A stretch of DNA of 64,000 nt from Caenorhabditis remanei (Eukaryota; Nematoda; Chromadorea; Rhabditida; Rhabditidae). The stretch lies in assembly GCF_010183535.1 (NCBI RefSeq), contig NC_071328.1:15066001-15130000 (forward strand), in the 5' to 3' direction. Positions 10,986 through 21,935 of the stretch are shown one piece after another. Within the stretch, counting starts at the first letter, position 1. The number at the start of each line of letters is the position of its first letter. Made by a program: the position numbers and the translations under genes. The notes beneath the pieces were generated by a model, which was not told the origin of the DNA, made no database searches, and saw nothing but the letters and a program-made list of their open reading frames with translations.

Positions 10986-11225
10986 CCTCCCCCGCCAGAT
11001 AACTATCATCCTCCCTCATATATTATCTGTTCATCAAAAACCGTCCCCCCTTCCCATCATATCTCATCACCCATTAGTGTAATTACACCCCCCTCAACAC
11101 GCACACATACATACTGACGCCATTTGGTGACCTCTTTTCTACTTTTTTTTGTTTTTGACCTTTGTATATACTATTAATGGAATTTGATTTTTGATTGGGT
11201 GTGGGCTCTGTGAGAATTGGTTTTT
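10986..11225. other. Unique island, no gene seen
   Basis: Short non-repetitive stretch, C/T-rich with an ACACGCACACATACATAC tract. Nothing codes here. Confidence 0.3.
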
Positions 11226-11229
11226 AGGA

Positions 11230-11900
11230 TTTAAAATTGTGTTGGTTTGGTAGATGAAACCTAGGGCTACATTTTCTCAGTTGACAATTTTTTGATAGCT
11301 CCGCCCACTTTTGAGATATCCGCCTTTAAAGTTTCTTATACCATTTTTAAGGCCAAAATGTGATTTTTACATCAAAATAAACAGAAAATTCCATTTCTGA
11401 CGTTAAAAACTATCGAAAACCTTATTTTCAATGTCAGAAACCACATTTTTAGCAAAAACTTGGTGGCCGAGAAGGTCTTAGTCAAGGTGCACCACTATAG
11501 GAATGGGTACCAGGGTTCGATCCCGCTTCGGGTCAATTTTTGTGAATTTTTTATTTTTTCAAGTTTTGACTTATTTCATCTTGTAGATCGAATCTAGGGC
11601 TACATTTTTGTAGTTGATAACTTTTTGATAGCTCCGCCCACTTTTGAGATATACGACTTTAAAGATGGAAATTCACAAAAACCGCCTGAATTACTAATTT
11701 TCAACGCCAAAATGTGATTTTTACATGACAATAACCGGAAAATTTCATTTCTGACGTTAAAAACTATTTAAAACCCAATTTTCCATGTCAGAAACTACAT
11801 TTTTAGCAAAAATTGAGGCTGAGAAGGTCTTGGTCAAGGTGCACCACTGTAGGAATGGGTACCAGGGTTCGATCCCGCTTCGGGTAAAATTAGCATTTTT
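11230..11900 (+). repeat. Two family-B tRNA-like composite units in tandem
   Basis: Cores at about 11475-11535 and 11831-11888. Each has the A-box-like word TGGTCAAGGTG (TAGTCAAGGTG in the first) and a B box GGTTCGATCCC 35 nt downstream, with the usual leader and module tail. The two units are about 355 bp apart. Confidence 0.8.
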
Positions 11901-12105
11901 AAAGTTGGATTCAGAATGTTCTAGACCTCCTCGATCAGGTGGCTACAGTAGTTTTTACTTGGAGATGGTTCCTGCCGGCGGAGTTTACTAAAAAATACTA
12001 TATATCCGCCCTAGAAAGTGTCAAAATCCCAAAACCTTTTCACTTCTAAGATTTAAGATTTTGGTCTTTTGTCCTGGTCACTGTAAGCACCCTCAGTGGG
12101 GATTT
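11901..12105. other. Unique spacer, no gene seen
   Basis: Non-repetitive DNA containing one GCTACAGTAG word and a CTATATATCCG word. No exon could be supported. Confidence 0.25.
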
Positions 12106-12201
12106 TTTGAGGTTTTATCTAAATATCAAGTGGATTCTTAGAATCAGCATGTTTGAAACTACCCCCGTTCCCTTTTTCTCCCGCACCCACCACCCCAAAC
12201 T

Positions 12202-12331
12202 ATGTGTGGGTACACACAAGAAAAGGGATTCTCAAGTGGACCCTCCTCCTCCGACTACGCCGCCGAGAGGACCATTCAGAGAAGAAGTTATCGAGTGTCC
12301 TCCTCTTATAGTGACAATCCGACAAATCTAA
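12202..12331 (+). other. Possible coding fragment, product unknown
   Basis: This stretch stands out from the surrounding repeats because its third positions are GC-richer. One frame gives a Ser/Tyr/Arg-rich segment containing SSSDYAAERTIQRRSYRVSS. A plausible exon would start after the AG at about 12225 and end before a GT at about 12331, but both splice sites are weak, and a second frame is also open. It could be an isolated exon of a gene with very long introns or conserved non-coding DNA. I do not recognise the product and no neighbouring exon was found. Confidence 0.22.
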
Positions 12332-12429
12332 AGTACCACCACCATACACTTATCCCTCCCCCCCCTGCCATCCATTTTATATGTTATCCTTTGATGTTGC
12401 CGGGATGATTAATTATCATCCCCAAAATG

Positions 12430-13460
12430 GGAATGATAATTGGCTAGTTTGAGATCCAAAATTTAATAAAATTTATTAAAAACTATAGCTAGTTTCGTAG
12501 ATAAAATCTAGGGCTACATTTTTGTAGTTGACAACTTTTTCAGAGCTCCGCCCATTTTTGAGATATGCGTCTTTAAAGTTGAAAAGTTGCAAAAATTGAG
12601 GAAAACTGTCATTTTTAAGGCCAAAATTTGATTTTTACAGCAAAATAGTCTAAAAATTCTGTTTCCGACGTTAAAAACCTTGGAAAACTCAATTTTTCGT
12701 GCCATAAACCAAAATTTTGGGGAAAATTAAGTTCCGCAGGTTTATGAATTTAGTACCAGGGTTCGAGGTCAAATTTTGGGAAATTTTGGTTTTTTTCTGT
12801 ATTTAATTTATTTCATCTTGTAGATCGAAGCCTGGGCTACATTTTTGTAGTTGACAACTTTTTCAGAGCTCCGCCCATTTTTGAGATATGCGTCTTTAAA
12901 GAACAGGATGTAGAGATCGCGCCTCTCACCATCGTTTATCTTTAAAGACGCATATCTCAAAAGTGGGCGGAGCTCTGAAATAGTTGTCAATTACAAAAAT
13001 GTAGTCCTGATTTTGATCTACAAAACCAATTAAAAATTAAATATTTTGGACAACACCGTATAGTACCACTTTTAAGATTCACAAAATTTCGAGAATTTTC
13101 TGAAAATTAGCCAACTTTGGACGAGTGTCCTGAACACGCATATGGTGCGAAATTGAACATTTTTGTATGTTTTTGTAAATCAAACATAGAGCTACATTTT
13201 TTTAAATTCAAAATTGTTTGATAGCTCAGCCCACTTTTGAGATATGCGCCTTTAAAGGTAAACACTTCATGGAGCACGATTCTCTTCTCCAATCTTTAAA
13301 GGCGCATATCTCAAAAGTGGGCGGAGCTTTCAAATTTACGCCAACTACAAAAATGTAGTCCTGGTTTTGATCTACAAAACCAATTAAAAATTCAATATTT
13401 TGGACAACACCGTAAGCCATAACGGGATCTCAAACCGATGCCAAAATCAATCATTTCAGA
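12430..13460. repeat. Cluster of module hairpins and a decayed family-B core
   Basis: Contains a single module (12485-12580), a degenerate tRNA-like core (about 12724-12770) with only GTACCAGGGTTCGAG left, a hairpin at 12826-13025 with a loop of about 40 nt, and another at 13165-13385 with a 38-nt loop. The outer edge carries GGACAACACCGTAAGCCAT. Confidence 0.8.
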
Positions 13461-14224
13461 AAACTTATTTTTAGGCCCTGCCTCCCTGAAAAGTCAAAAT
13501 ATTTATAACCCAAGATTTTATCTTCAAGATAAAAAATGTAGTCCTAGATTTGATCTACGTAATCAAATTAAAAAATTTAATTTTTTACGATACAGGACAC
13601 CCCTTCAAAGTTGACTGACATTCTGAATATTATCAAAAAAAGTTTTTGTGAATTTTTCATGACAAAGTACAACGAAAACCCCAAAATTATACCAAAAATC
13701 ACAGTTAAAACTGATAAAAAATTTTAAAAACTGATATTCGTCCCATTCCTTATTATTATTATTATTACCTACCACATGCCCCAACTAATCCATTCCAAAT
13801 ACAACAAATCAGCTGATACGGGTCACATAGTGTGAACAAACATTCTCTCTCCCAATGCGTACATAAATGTCTTTTTGGAGGAAAAAATGACAAAAAATAG
13901 AAATCAATAGTCACACATTTTCGAAAAATCAGCGGTGGCGCCGAGTTTCTTATCTATCAAAAGTTTAGTGCGTGACAAAAGAAATTTCTAATTTTTTCTT
14001 AAATTTCACGTCTTTAAGTCTGTTTTAATAATAGAGAAAAAAAGAAAAGTTCTGGAAAAATGCCAATTTTATTTTAAGAGACCGTCTAGCTGTCAGATTT
14101 AAGGCAACATTTTTGAAATATGGCTAGTTGGGGATTGAGATCTCGTCATGGCTTACGGTGTTCCAAATTTTCAAATTTTTTAAATGATTGTATAAATCAA
14201 AAAATTGCTATATTTTTGTAGTTG
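13461..14224. other. Mixed spacer with ATT microsatellite
   Basis: Partly degenerate repeat, then a unique stretch with an ATT trinucleotide run near 13752-13768. The 14110-14160 edge carries the CATGGCTTACGGTGT word that borders module elements. No gene is seen. Confidence 0.3.
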
Positions 14225-14830
14225 AAACTTTTTTAATAGCTCCGCCCACTTTTGAGATATGCGCTTTTAAAGTTGAAAACTGCCTACATTAGTCATTTTT
14301 AACGCCAAAATGTGATTTTTACCTCAAAATAACTGGAAAATTCCATTTCTGACGTGAAAAACTATCGAAAACCTTATTTTCCATGCCAGAAACTTTTTTT
14401 TTAAAGCAAAAATTGAGGTCGGCCGAGTAGTAGTTGGTCAAGGTGCACCACTGTGAGAATGGGTACCAGGGTTCGATCCCGCTTGGGGTCAATTTTTGTG
14501 AAATTTTCATTTTTTCAATTTTTAATTTATTTTGTCTTGTAGATCAGGAAAAGGGCTTCATTTTTGCAGTAGACAACTTTTTGATAGCTCCGCCCACTTT
14601 TGAGATACGCGCCTTTAAAGATCGTCTGGCGTGCCTTTGACGCGTTTCTCTTAAATGACACTTATTTCTGCCGGATTTTCTAGAAAACAAGGTTTTCTAT
14701 GCCGAATTTTGAGATTTTGACATTAAAAATGTCATTTTTACATTATTTTTACCCTCAAAACATAAAAAACACCAATCTCTGGCGTACCTTTGACGCGTTT
14801 TCTTGCGTTTTTCAGGGTTTTTGTTACCAG
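14225..14830 (+). repeat. Best-preserved family-B composite unit
   Basis: Order: module half (14230-14275), leader, tRNA-like core (about 14431-14490) with TGGTCAAGGTG and GGTTCGATCCC, tail, second module half (about 14535-14620), and the downstream segment with ACACCAATCTCTGGCGTACC also found near 830 and inverted near 17.78 kb. This copy shows the full architecture of the family. Confidence 0.8.
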
Positions 14831-15150
14831 GGAGCTCTCCAAATTTCTGGTTTTCTAGGCTCTCTCATTGAGCCCTTCCGTCCATTTTGTTTGTCATAGT
14901 GCCCCTCTTTTGAGAAGATTCTTAGAAAGGGGAGGGGGGGAGGACGACGCTTAATTAAATTAATGAAGTCTGTGTGTGTGTGTGTGTATGGAGAGAGCAC
15001 TCTGTCCTCCCCCATTTCCATCTTTTTCTTTCTTTTCATCACTTGTATTCTTTTCTGGTTTTGGATGGAGCAATTGAGAGAGAGGGAGTGGGGGTTTTTT
15101 TGGGGTCTTAGTAGTAGTTGTATTGTGATTTTTTGAAAAAAATTTTTATT
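14831..15150. other. Unique island with GT microsatellite
   Basis: Contains a GT dinucleotide run near 14971-14988 and G-rich or C/T-rich blocks. No coding exon could be supported. Confidence 0.3.
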
Positions 15151-16340
15151 AGGTTTTTGGGTTTTTTTTGGCGCGTAACTCGCTTAAAATCACTGTTATT
15201 TGCTGAAAAATATACCAAATTGTAGATATCGGCAAGTGTTATGCCTGTGACCTAGTATGGGTCGGGCTAGAATGGTTTTTTTATAGTAATTTTCCCGTTT
15301 TTTGACACATTTTCGGAATTTAAAGCGTAAAATGGCAACTTTAAGTTTCAATAGACATTTTTGTTATTTTTGTTTCATTTCTTAGAAGGTAATATTGTTT
15401 TTTTTTCTTTATTTTTTTGAAAAAGTTTTCCGATTAACACACAATTACAGTTCTGCTCTTTATAATAGGTCTCACCCTACTTTTTGACAGTGTAACTTTT
15501 TGTCAGTGTAATTTTTTGTCAGTGTAAGTTCCGATTTTTTTGCTAAACTCGAAGACGAAATTTGTAAATTTTTTAAATATTCTTGTTAAGCATGTCTTAA
15601 TTAGTTTTCAGTTAATTTTACTCATTTTCGGAAAGTAAATTTTCAAAAAATGGTTGTTTGAAAATCATTTTCCTTCCTTTTCTCTATTTCTTCACCGTTT
15701 TTCTCTTTTCAATCTTATTTTTAACATTTATGTGTTTAGAATTTCTTAGTTAGTATATCAGCCAATTTCATTTTTTTAGATTTCGAGAAATACCATTTTT
15801 GGTCACTGTAACTTTTTGTCAGTGTAAGTTCTGACCGCCAATTTTCGATAAACTCGCAAAACAATTCTGTAAATTTTTGCATATTCTTGTTCAGCATGTC
15901 TCAGTTAGTATTTCAGCCAATTTTCAGCAATTTTTACTTTTAATTTTTTGATAAAAATCAATTTTAGTATAATTTGGTCAGTGTAAGTTTTGACAGCCAA
16001 ATTTCTCTGATATTCAAGAATTGAATCTCAGAGATTTTAAAATATTTTTATTGAGCTTATCTTAGTTAGTGTTTCAGCCCACTTTCAGCAATTTTAATCT
16101 ATAAGTTTTTAAGAAAAATACTTTTTTGTCAGTGCAAATTTTTGTCAGTGTAAGTTCCGACTGCCAACTTTCGATAAACTCGCCGACTAAGTGTGTTGTT
16201 TTTTTGCATATTTTTGTTAATCATGTCTGATTTAGTATCTTTGTCAATTTTCAGTAATTTTGGACAGTAAATTTTCAAAAAATGTTGCTTTTCTCCATTT
16301 TTTCTCTCTTCTCAATCTTATTTTCTACGTGTTCTCCGTA
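15151..16340. repeat. ACTGACAAA-family dispersed repeat
   Basis: A long run of degenerate units with GTCAGTGTAAGTTCCGACTG, CATGTCTTAATTAG and TTTCAGCCAATTTTCAGC in plus orientation. No open frame beyond chance. Confidence 0.7.
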
Positions 16341-16374
16341 TCAATTCTTCAATTTATTCATTATTTTATTTCAG

Positions 16375-16451
16375 AAAAGTAGCCCCCTCCGGCCAAACCC
16401 TCGTCACCTATCCTTATCATCATCCGCTCTCTAATCCACAAATCCCGTCTC
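16375..16451 (+). other. Candidate non-coding 5' exon
   Basis: A good acceptor (TTTTATTTCAG ending 16374) precedes 77 nt with no ATG, followed by a good donor, GTATAAGT, at 16452. The acceptor region and first bases resemble those just upstream of kpc-1 (24400-24500), including CAATTTATTCATTATT and GGCCAAACCC. It could be an alternative 5' untranslated exon of kpc-1. It could equally be part of a dispersed repeat, because related words also occur near 22.88 kb and inverted near 27.48 kb. Confidence 0.2.
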
Positions 16452-16930
16452 GTATAAGTTTTTTTTTGCGATTTTTCACTTTTTTGGACTGTTTTGACTA
16501 GTTTTTACAGTATTTTCTATATTTTGGGTACTTTCGAAAAGCTGAAGACGTAGGGATTCTGAATCTCTTTTCAAAATTTTTCTAGTGTAGTGCCCGACGG
16601 AGATACACCGGTTTCTCTAGGCTGTCTTCGTTTATTTCGGTTGTTCAGTGTCTCTAGCTATCTGAAAATCTCAATTTTTTAAAGCTTTTTTTCAAATCCG
16701 TGTCTAGACCAGTTTCTAGTCAAAGCCATCCTCCTCAATTCCTTGAAAATCATCCTCTCTCCCGTTCTCCCTAAAATCAATCCGCATGCCAAGTCAACAC
16801 CCGAATCCCCCTCCCCCTCTTTCTGGACTAAATCCAATTAATGGTAAACGGGAGAAAGGGAACACACACACGGCACGTCTTCTTCTTCTTCTTATTTCTT
16901 TCCAACTACCAAATTGTAGCCCTGGTTTTG
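16452..16930. other. Spacer, no gene seen
   Basis: Non-repetitive DNA with a C-rich patch (about 16795-16825) and a TCTTCTTCTT run near 16880. The open frames beginning at 16786 and 16841 run into the adjacent hAT-like element and are not credible genes. Confidence 0.3.
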
Positions 16931-16938
16931 TTCTACAT

Positions 16939-17454
16939 CAGAGTTGCGCGGAATTCCGACTTCCGACTTCCGACTTCCGGATTTGGAATTTTACTTCCGA
17001 CTTCCGACTTCCGACTTCCGGATTTGGAGTTTCACTTCCGACTTCCGTCATTTCATAAGAGTGGAGATTAGGAAAAGTAAATTTCTCAGAAATACAAGGA
17101 AAAATGGTCTAAAAGGACAGAAAATAGGCTTTTCTTCAGCTAAAAACTAGTTTCTCACTGATTTTTGTGAATTTCATGATATTTTCTTTTGGCGTTTTTA
17201 AATCTTTGCGAAGAAATTTACTTCCGACTTCCGGCTTCCGACTTCCGACTTCCGACTTCCGGGCATTTTTTCACTTCCGACTTCCGACTTCCGACTTCCG
17301 TTTTCAAAATTTTACTTCCGACTTCCGACTTCCGACTTCCGACTTCCGGATTCGGAATTTTACTTCCGACTTCCGACTTCCGACTTCCGGATTAGGAATT
17401 TTACTTCCGACTTCCGACTTCCGGATTTGAAAAAATCACTTCCGCGCAACTCTG
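16939..17454. mobile_element. hAT-like non-autonomous element with CTTCCGA satellite (element 1)
   Basis: The 516-bp element has perfect 15-bp terminal inverted repeats CAGAGTTGCGCGGAA and a perfect 8-bp target duplication TTCTACAT (16931-16938 and 17455-17462). Target duplication length and CAGAG termini fit the hAT superfamily. Inside are two blocks of 7-bp tandem repeats (CTTCCGA) around a core of about 190 bp that has a diverged, reverse-oriented copy in the element at 54924-55428. No transposase is encoded. It inserted into a module-family repeat. Confidence 0.9.
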
Positions 17455-17462
17455 TTCTACAT

Positions 17463-18400
17463 GTCAAAATAAATCAAGAAATCAAAAAATTCAAAAAATT
17501 GACCCCAAGCGGGATCGAACCCTGGTACCCGGGTATCATAGTGGTGCACCTTGACCAAGACCTTCTCGGTCACCAAATTTTTGCTAAAAATGTGTTTTCC
17601 GACATGGAAAATCAAGTTTTGATTAGTTTTTAACGTCAGAAATGAGATTTTCCGGTTGTTTTGGTGTAAAAATCACATTTTGGCGTTAAAAATGACTAAG
17701 TTAGCAAATTTCCAACTTTAAAGGCGCTTAAAACTTAACTTAAAGATGGATGATTGAAAACGCGTCAAAGGTACGCCAGAGATTGGTGTTTTGGATGTTT
17801 TGAGGGTAAAAATAGAGTATAATTCACACTTTTAACGTCAAAATCTCAAAATTCTGCAAAGAAAACCTCGTGTTCAAAAAATTAGGAAGACAAAAGTGAA
17901 TTCTAAGAGAAACGCCCCAAAGGCACGCCAGAAGATCTTTAAAGGAGCATATCTCAAAAGTGGGCGGATCTATCAAAAAAGTGTCAACTACAAAAATGTG
18001 GCCCTGGTTTTGATCTACAAGATAAAATAAATCAAAAACAGAATAAATAAATAAAATTTACAAAAATTGACTGCAAGCGGAATTGAACCTTGCTACCCAT
18101 TCTCATAGTGGTGCACCTTGACCAAAGGACCAAATTTTTGCTAAAAATGCGGTTTCCGCTATGCAAAATAGGTTTTAAATAGCTTCTAACGTCGGAAATG
18201 GAATTTTCCGGTTATTTTGATGTAAAAATCACATTCTGGCGTTAAAAATGACTAATTTAGCAAATTTCCAACTTTAAAGGCGCTCATCTCAAAAGTGGGC
18301 GGAGCTATCAAAATAGTGTCAATTACAAAAATGGAGGTCTAGATTTGATCTACACAACCAACAAAAAATAAAAGATTTTGTATTACAATACCAGTGTTCA
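17463..18400 (-). repeat. Two family-B composite units, minus orientation
   Basis: Cores near 17500-17570 and 18069-18125 read on the minus strand with GGTTCGATCCC and GGTTCAATTCC as B boxes. The 17750-17940 stretch is the inverted copy of the downstream segment seen at 14.62-14.82 kb. Each unit joins module halves with TCAAAAGTGGGCGGA. Confidence 0.75.
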
Positions 18401-18770
18401 GGACATCCCTTCAAAGTTGGCTGATTTTCAGAAAATTTTCGAAATTTTGTGAATTTGCTCATTTGACGTTGTTCAACTTAAAAACAAGGTGTATATGCTA
18501 AATTTTACGCTGATTTCAAATTTAACAATATTTTTCAATAAATTCCAGGTGGAAGGCCTCAAATTCCAGCTGAAACTTACAGCCTAGTAAACCTTACGAG
18601 ATTCAAAACGCTCATCTTTGAAGGTACGTATCTCAAACGCGCCGAAGGCGCCCCAGCTCAGCGCCGCAGCCACCCCAAACAGTTATAGATATAGCATTCT
18701 AGCGTCACAGACATGTCACGACACTTTTGCGCCGAAGTCGCGCCAGCTCAACCCGTTTTTTGAAACTTTT
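18401..18770. repeat. Mid-repeat plus GCGCCGAAGGCGCC-type segment
   Basis: 18.40-18.61 kb matches 8.3-8.5 kb. 18.64-18.76 kb has words such as GCGCCGAAGGCGCCCCAG, GCGCCGCAG and CATTCTAGCGTC, a family seen again at 25.32-25.68, 44.24-44.40 and 44.97-45.12 kb. Confidence 0.65.
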
Positions 18771-19095
18771 GAAACCGCTAAACCAAAATTTTTGGTCTTT
18801 TTCCTTTTTTCGCACACCGATTTCTTTTTTCTTTTTGTGATGATGAATGAATTGAGACAAGAAGACGACGCCAAGGTCGGCGCTCTTTTTCCTTTGAAGA
18901 CGTGCATTGGAGGGGGGCACGGCGCCAGTTTTTTGATGGATTGATGAACACTGGGCCGCCCGTTTCGCTTTCCTTTTGGCTACTAGCGGTCCCTTATATA
19001 ACCACCCCCCTTTTACTTTTTTTTCGGTTTTTGAAAATGTTGCCGAATTTTTTTTTGGCGGTGGTTAGTCACTTTTGGATTTTTTTTTGAAAAAT
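18771..19095. promoter_or_regulatory. Unique island with TATA-like word
   Basis: A non-repetitive stretch with CCCTTATATAACCACC near 18991-19006 and GC-rich words around it. No gene start follows within reach on either strand, so the promoter reading is weak. The open frame at 18618-18944 crosses repeat DNA and is not credible. Confidence 0.2.
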
Positions 19096-20000
19096 CGGTT
19101 GAGCTTGAGATCCCGTCATGGGTTACGGTGTCGTCCAAGATTTTTAAATTTTTATTGAATGTGTAGATCAAAACCAGGCCTACATTTTTGTAGTAGACAC
19201 TTTTTTGATAGCACCGCCCACTTTTGAGATAAACGGCTTTGAAGTTAAAAAGTTGCAAAAATTGAGGAAAACTGACATTTTCAACGCCAAAATATGATTT
19301 TTACATGAAAATAACTGAGGAATTTCTGATTTTACCAAAAAAAACCTGATTTTCCATGTCGGGAACCAGATTTTTAGCAAAAACCAAGTGTGGCCAAGAA
19401 AATCGAATAATCGTGAAAAAAAACCATTTTTATTACAAAAATATGGTTTTTGCACCGAAATGACCGGCAAATAGCAGTTTTTGACATCAAAAACCGTTAA
19501 GACCAAATTTTTCGTGTCGAAAATCAATTTTTTGCAAAAACTTACCCATGTGACCTGTGAGAATAGGTACCAGGGTTCGAGCCCGCCTGAGGTCAGATTT
19601 TGAGAAATTTTGGTTTTTTTTTCTGTATTTAATTTATTTCGTCTCGTAGATCAAAACCTGGGCTACATTTTTGCAGTTGACACTTTTTTGTTAGCTCCGC
19701 CCACTTTTGAGGTATGCGCCTTTAAATATAGGTACCTCATGGACCGCGCGCTATTTCTCTCCGATTTTTAAAGACACATATCTCAAAAGTGGGCGGAGCT
19801 ATCAAAAAAGTGTCAACTATAAAAATGTAGTCCTGGTTTTGATCTACACAAACAATACAAAATCAAAAATCTTGGACAACACAGTAACCCATGACGGAAT
19901 CTCAAAGTCAACCAATTTTTTTCTAAATTCAAAAAAAAAACTTTTTTTTAAACAATTTCAAAATTTAGCATGTGTACTGGTTTCAGCGGTTTTAGGACAA
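19096..20000. repeat. Module repeats with degenerate family-B core
   Basis: Starts with ATCCCGTCATGGGTTACGGTG, passes a module half, a leader and a decayed core near 19540-19595 (GGTACCAGGGTTCGAGCC), then a module hairpin (about 19640-19850) whose 30-nt loop contains CATGGACCGCGCGC. It ends in a mirrored outer edge. Confidence 0.7.
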
Positions 20001-20460
20001 AATTTTACGCTGAATTCAATTTTTATTTCTGTTTTTTTTTTTCAATTTTGCGTTCTCGACCACTAAAAACTATCTAAACCTGAAATTTTTTTTTTCATTT
20101 TTCAATTTAAAAAAGTATTAAACCCAATTTTTCTCTAATATTTGCTCAAAAGCTCAACCGATTTTTATTTCTTGTACCCACACAGACTCCCTATGGACAT
20201 TTTTTTTCTTTTTTTTCGCATTTTTTCGGATGTGTCCCATAATTCAATTGGACACATCCACACACACAAAAATGTATCTTTTTCTTTTTTATGCGGAACT
20301 CTCTGAAAGCAAAACGAGAGCAGAAAAAAGAGAAGATATCTGTCGGTGACAACTTCCGTTTCCCCCTTTTTTTTGTTTGAAATCGATCCCCCCTCTCGAT
20401 TTCGATGGATAACGTCAGTTTCAGTTTTTGACCTCTTGCACTTTATTGGCAGTGCGTGCT
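20001..20460. other. AT-rich unique island, no gene seen
   Basis: Includes T-rich tracts and a near-palindrome around GGATGTGTCC/GGACACATCC at 20228-20256. No coding exon could be supported. Confidence 0.3.
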
Positions 20461-20469
20461 AGTGTATTT

Positions 20470-21270
20470 TATGTGTGATGGTTGTGTAGATCAAAAGTTG
20501 GGCTACATTTTTGCAGTTGAAAGTTTCTCGATAGCTCCGCCCACTTTTGAGATATGCGCTTTTGAAATTTTGGGACGAGAGGCTAAGAGTGTGAGAGAGC
20601 GCAGAGAAGTCAGTTTTTATATTTTTGAGTTGTTTTGACTATCAAAAACGTAGAAAACTGATTTTCAAAAAAAAACAAAAACGAATTGCCACCGGGCGGA
20701 CTCGAACCCTGGTACTCCAGTGTGGACATGTTCAGTCGAAAATCCCACTGAGCCATTTGTTCGCTTTTTTGAAAATAGCCAAAAATGGGGTTTTTAGTGG
20801 TTTTGGACGGTTTTTAGCTGGATTATCGGATGTTTCCATCAATTTTAACCGGTTTCCACTCATTTTTGGTCAATTTTAAATTTTCTCGATCCTACTATCT
20901 ATCCCTTTGTTTTTAGTTGCTTGGTTTTGAAGGTGTATGTGTCAACATCAATTTTTTCCGAAAATGTGGGATTCGGCATGGAAAAATAAGTTTTGCATAG
21001 TTTTTAACGTCATAAATGGAATTTTTCGGTTATTTTGATGTAAAAATCACATTTTGGCGGAAAAATGGCAGTTTTTCATCAATTTTTTGAATTTCCAACT
21101 TCAAAACCGGTTATCTCAAAAGTGGGCGGAGCTATCAAAAAAGTGTCAACTTCAAAAATGTAGTCCTGGTTTTGATCTACACGAACAACACAAAATCAAA
21201 AGTCTTGGACAACACCGTAACCCATGACGGAATCTCAAAGTCAAATGATTTCTCATTTTCACCGAACACT
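20470..21270. repeat. Module halves and a divergent tRNA-like core
   Basis: Contains a plus module half (20480-20570), a minus-strand tRNA-like core at about 20690-20765 with a canonical A box (TGGCTCAGTGG) and a canonical B box (GGTTCGAGTCC), and a minus module half (21110-21185). The core is a third tRNA-like variant. The bases around its B box do not form a full T stem, so a working tRNA is unlikely. Confidence 0.7.
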
Positions 21271-21655
21271 GTCCCTAAAGCTCCGTAAAAACAAAAAAAA
21301 TAGTTTTTTTTTGTATTTTTGTGCCTTCTGACAGGTGGTGCGATCTCCTGTGTGTCCATCCAATCCAACAAGGTGTCATCTATCCGTTTTCCCCTTTTTC
21401 CAATTCATTTTCGGGGTCATCCTTGTTTGCTCTCGCCTTGTAGGGGAGGGCTTCTCCCCACCTTCCCTTTCTCCGGTTTATGTACATTTATATCTGAACA
21501 CAAACACACAAAAGACTCCGCGGAAAACACCACTCCGCAAACCGATCGAAAGAACACTAGAAACGTTTTTGGAAAAAAAAAATTTCAAAAATTTTTTTGA
21601 AAATTTAAATTGGTGAGCCCGTCGCTCCATAATTTTCCAACCAATTTTATTGATT
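21271..21655. other. Unique island, no gene seen
   Basis: Non-repetitive DNA with open frames in two phases (21319-21616) that lack any recognisable domain, initiation context or matching splice structure. Coding cannot be excluded but is not supported. Confidence 0.25.
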
Positions 21656-21659
21656 TTTA

Positions 21660-21935
21660 TTTCATCTTGTAGATCAAAACCGGGCCTACATTTTTGTAGT
21701 TGACAGTTTTTTGATAGCTATTCACGCTTTTGAGATAAACACGGTTAAAGTTATGCACCCAGATTGCTGGGGGAGAGCGTCTCGCTTCTCTGCGTCTCTC
21801 CTCCTTTCGTCCTCTCGCTCTCTCAAGTACCTAACTTTGAGCGCGTGTATCTTAAAAGTGGGCGGAGCTATCAAAAAATTGTCAACTACAAAAATGTAGC
21901 TCTAGTTTTGATCTACATAACCACCCAAGAATTTT
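21660..21935. repeat. Module hairpin with CT-rich loop
   Basis: Diverged plus half (TAGCTATTCACGCTTTTGAG) and better preserved minus half. The loop has the CTCGCTTCTCTGCGTCTCTC word shared with other hairpin loops. Confidence 0.7.

Noticed and set aside
16786..17430. Open frames rich in LPTSDFR repeats
   Set aside because: They are translations of the CTTCCGA satellite in the hAT-like element.
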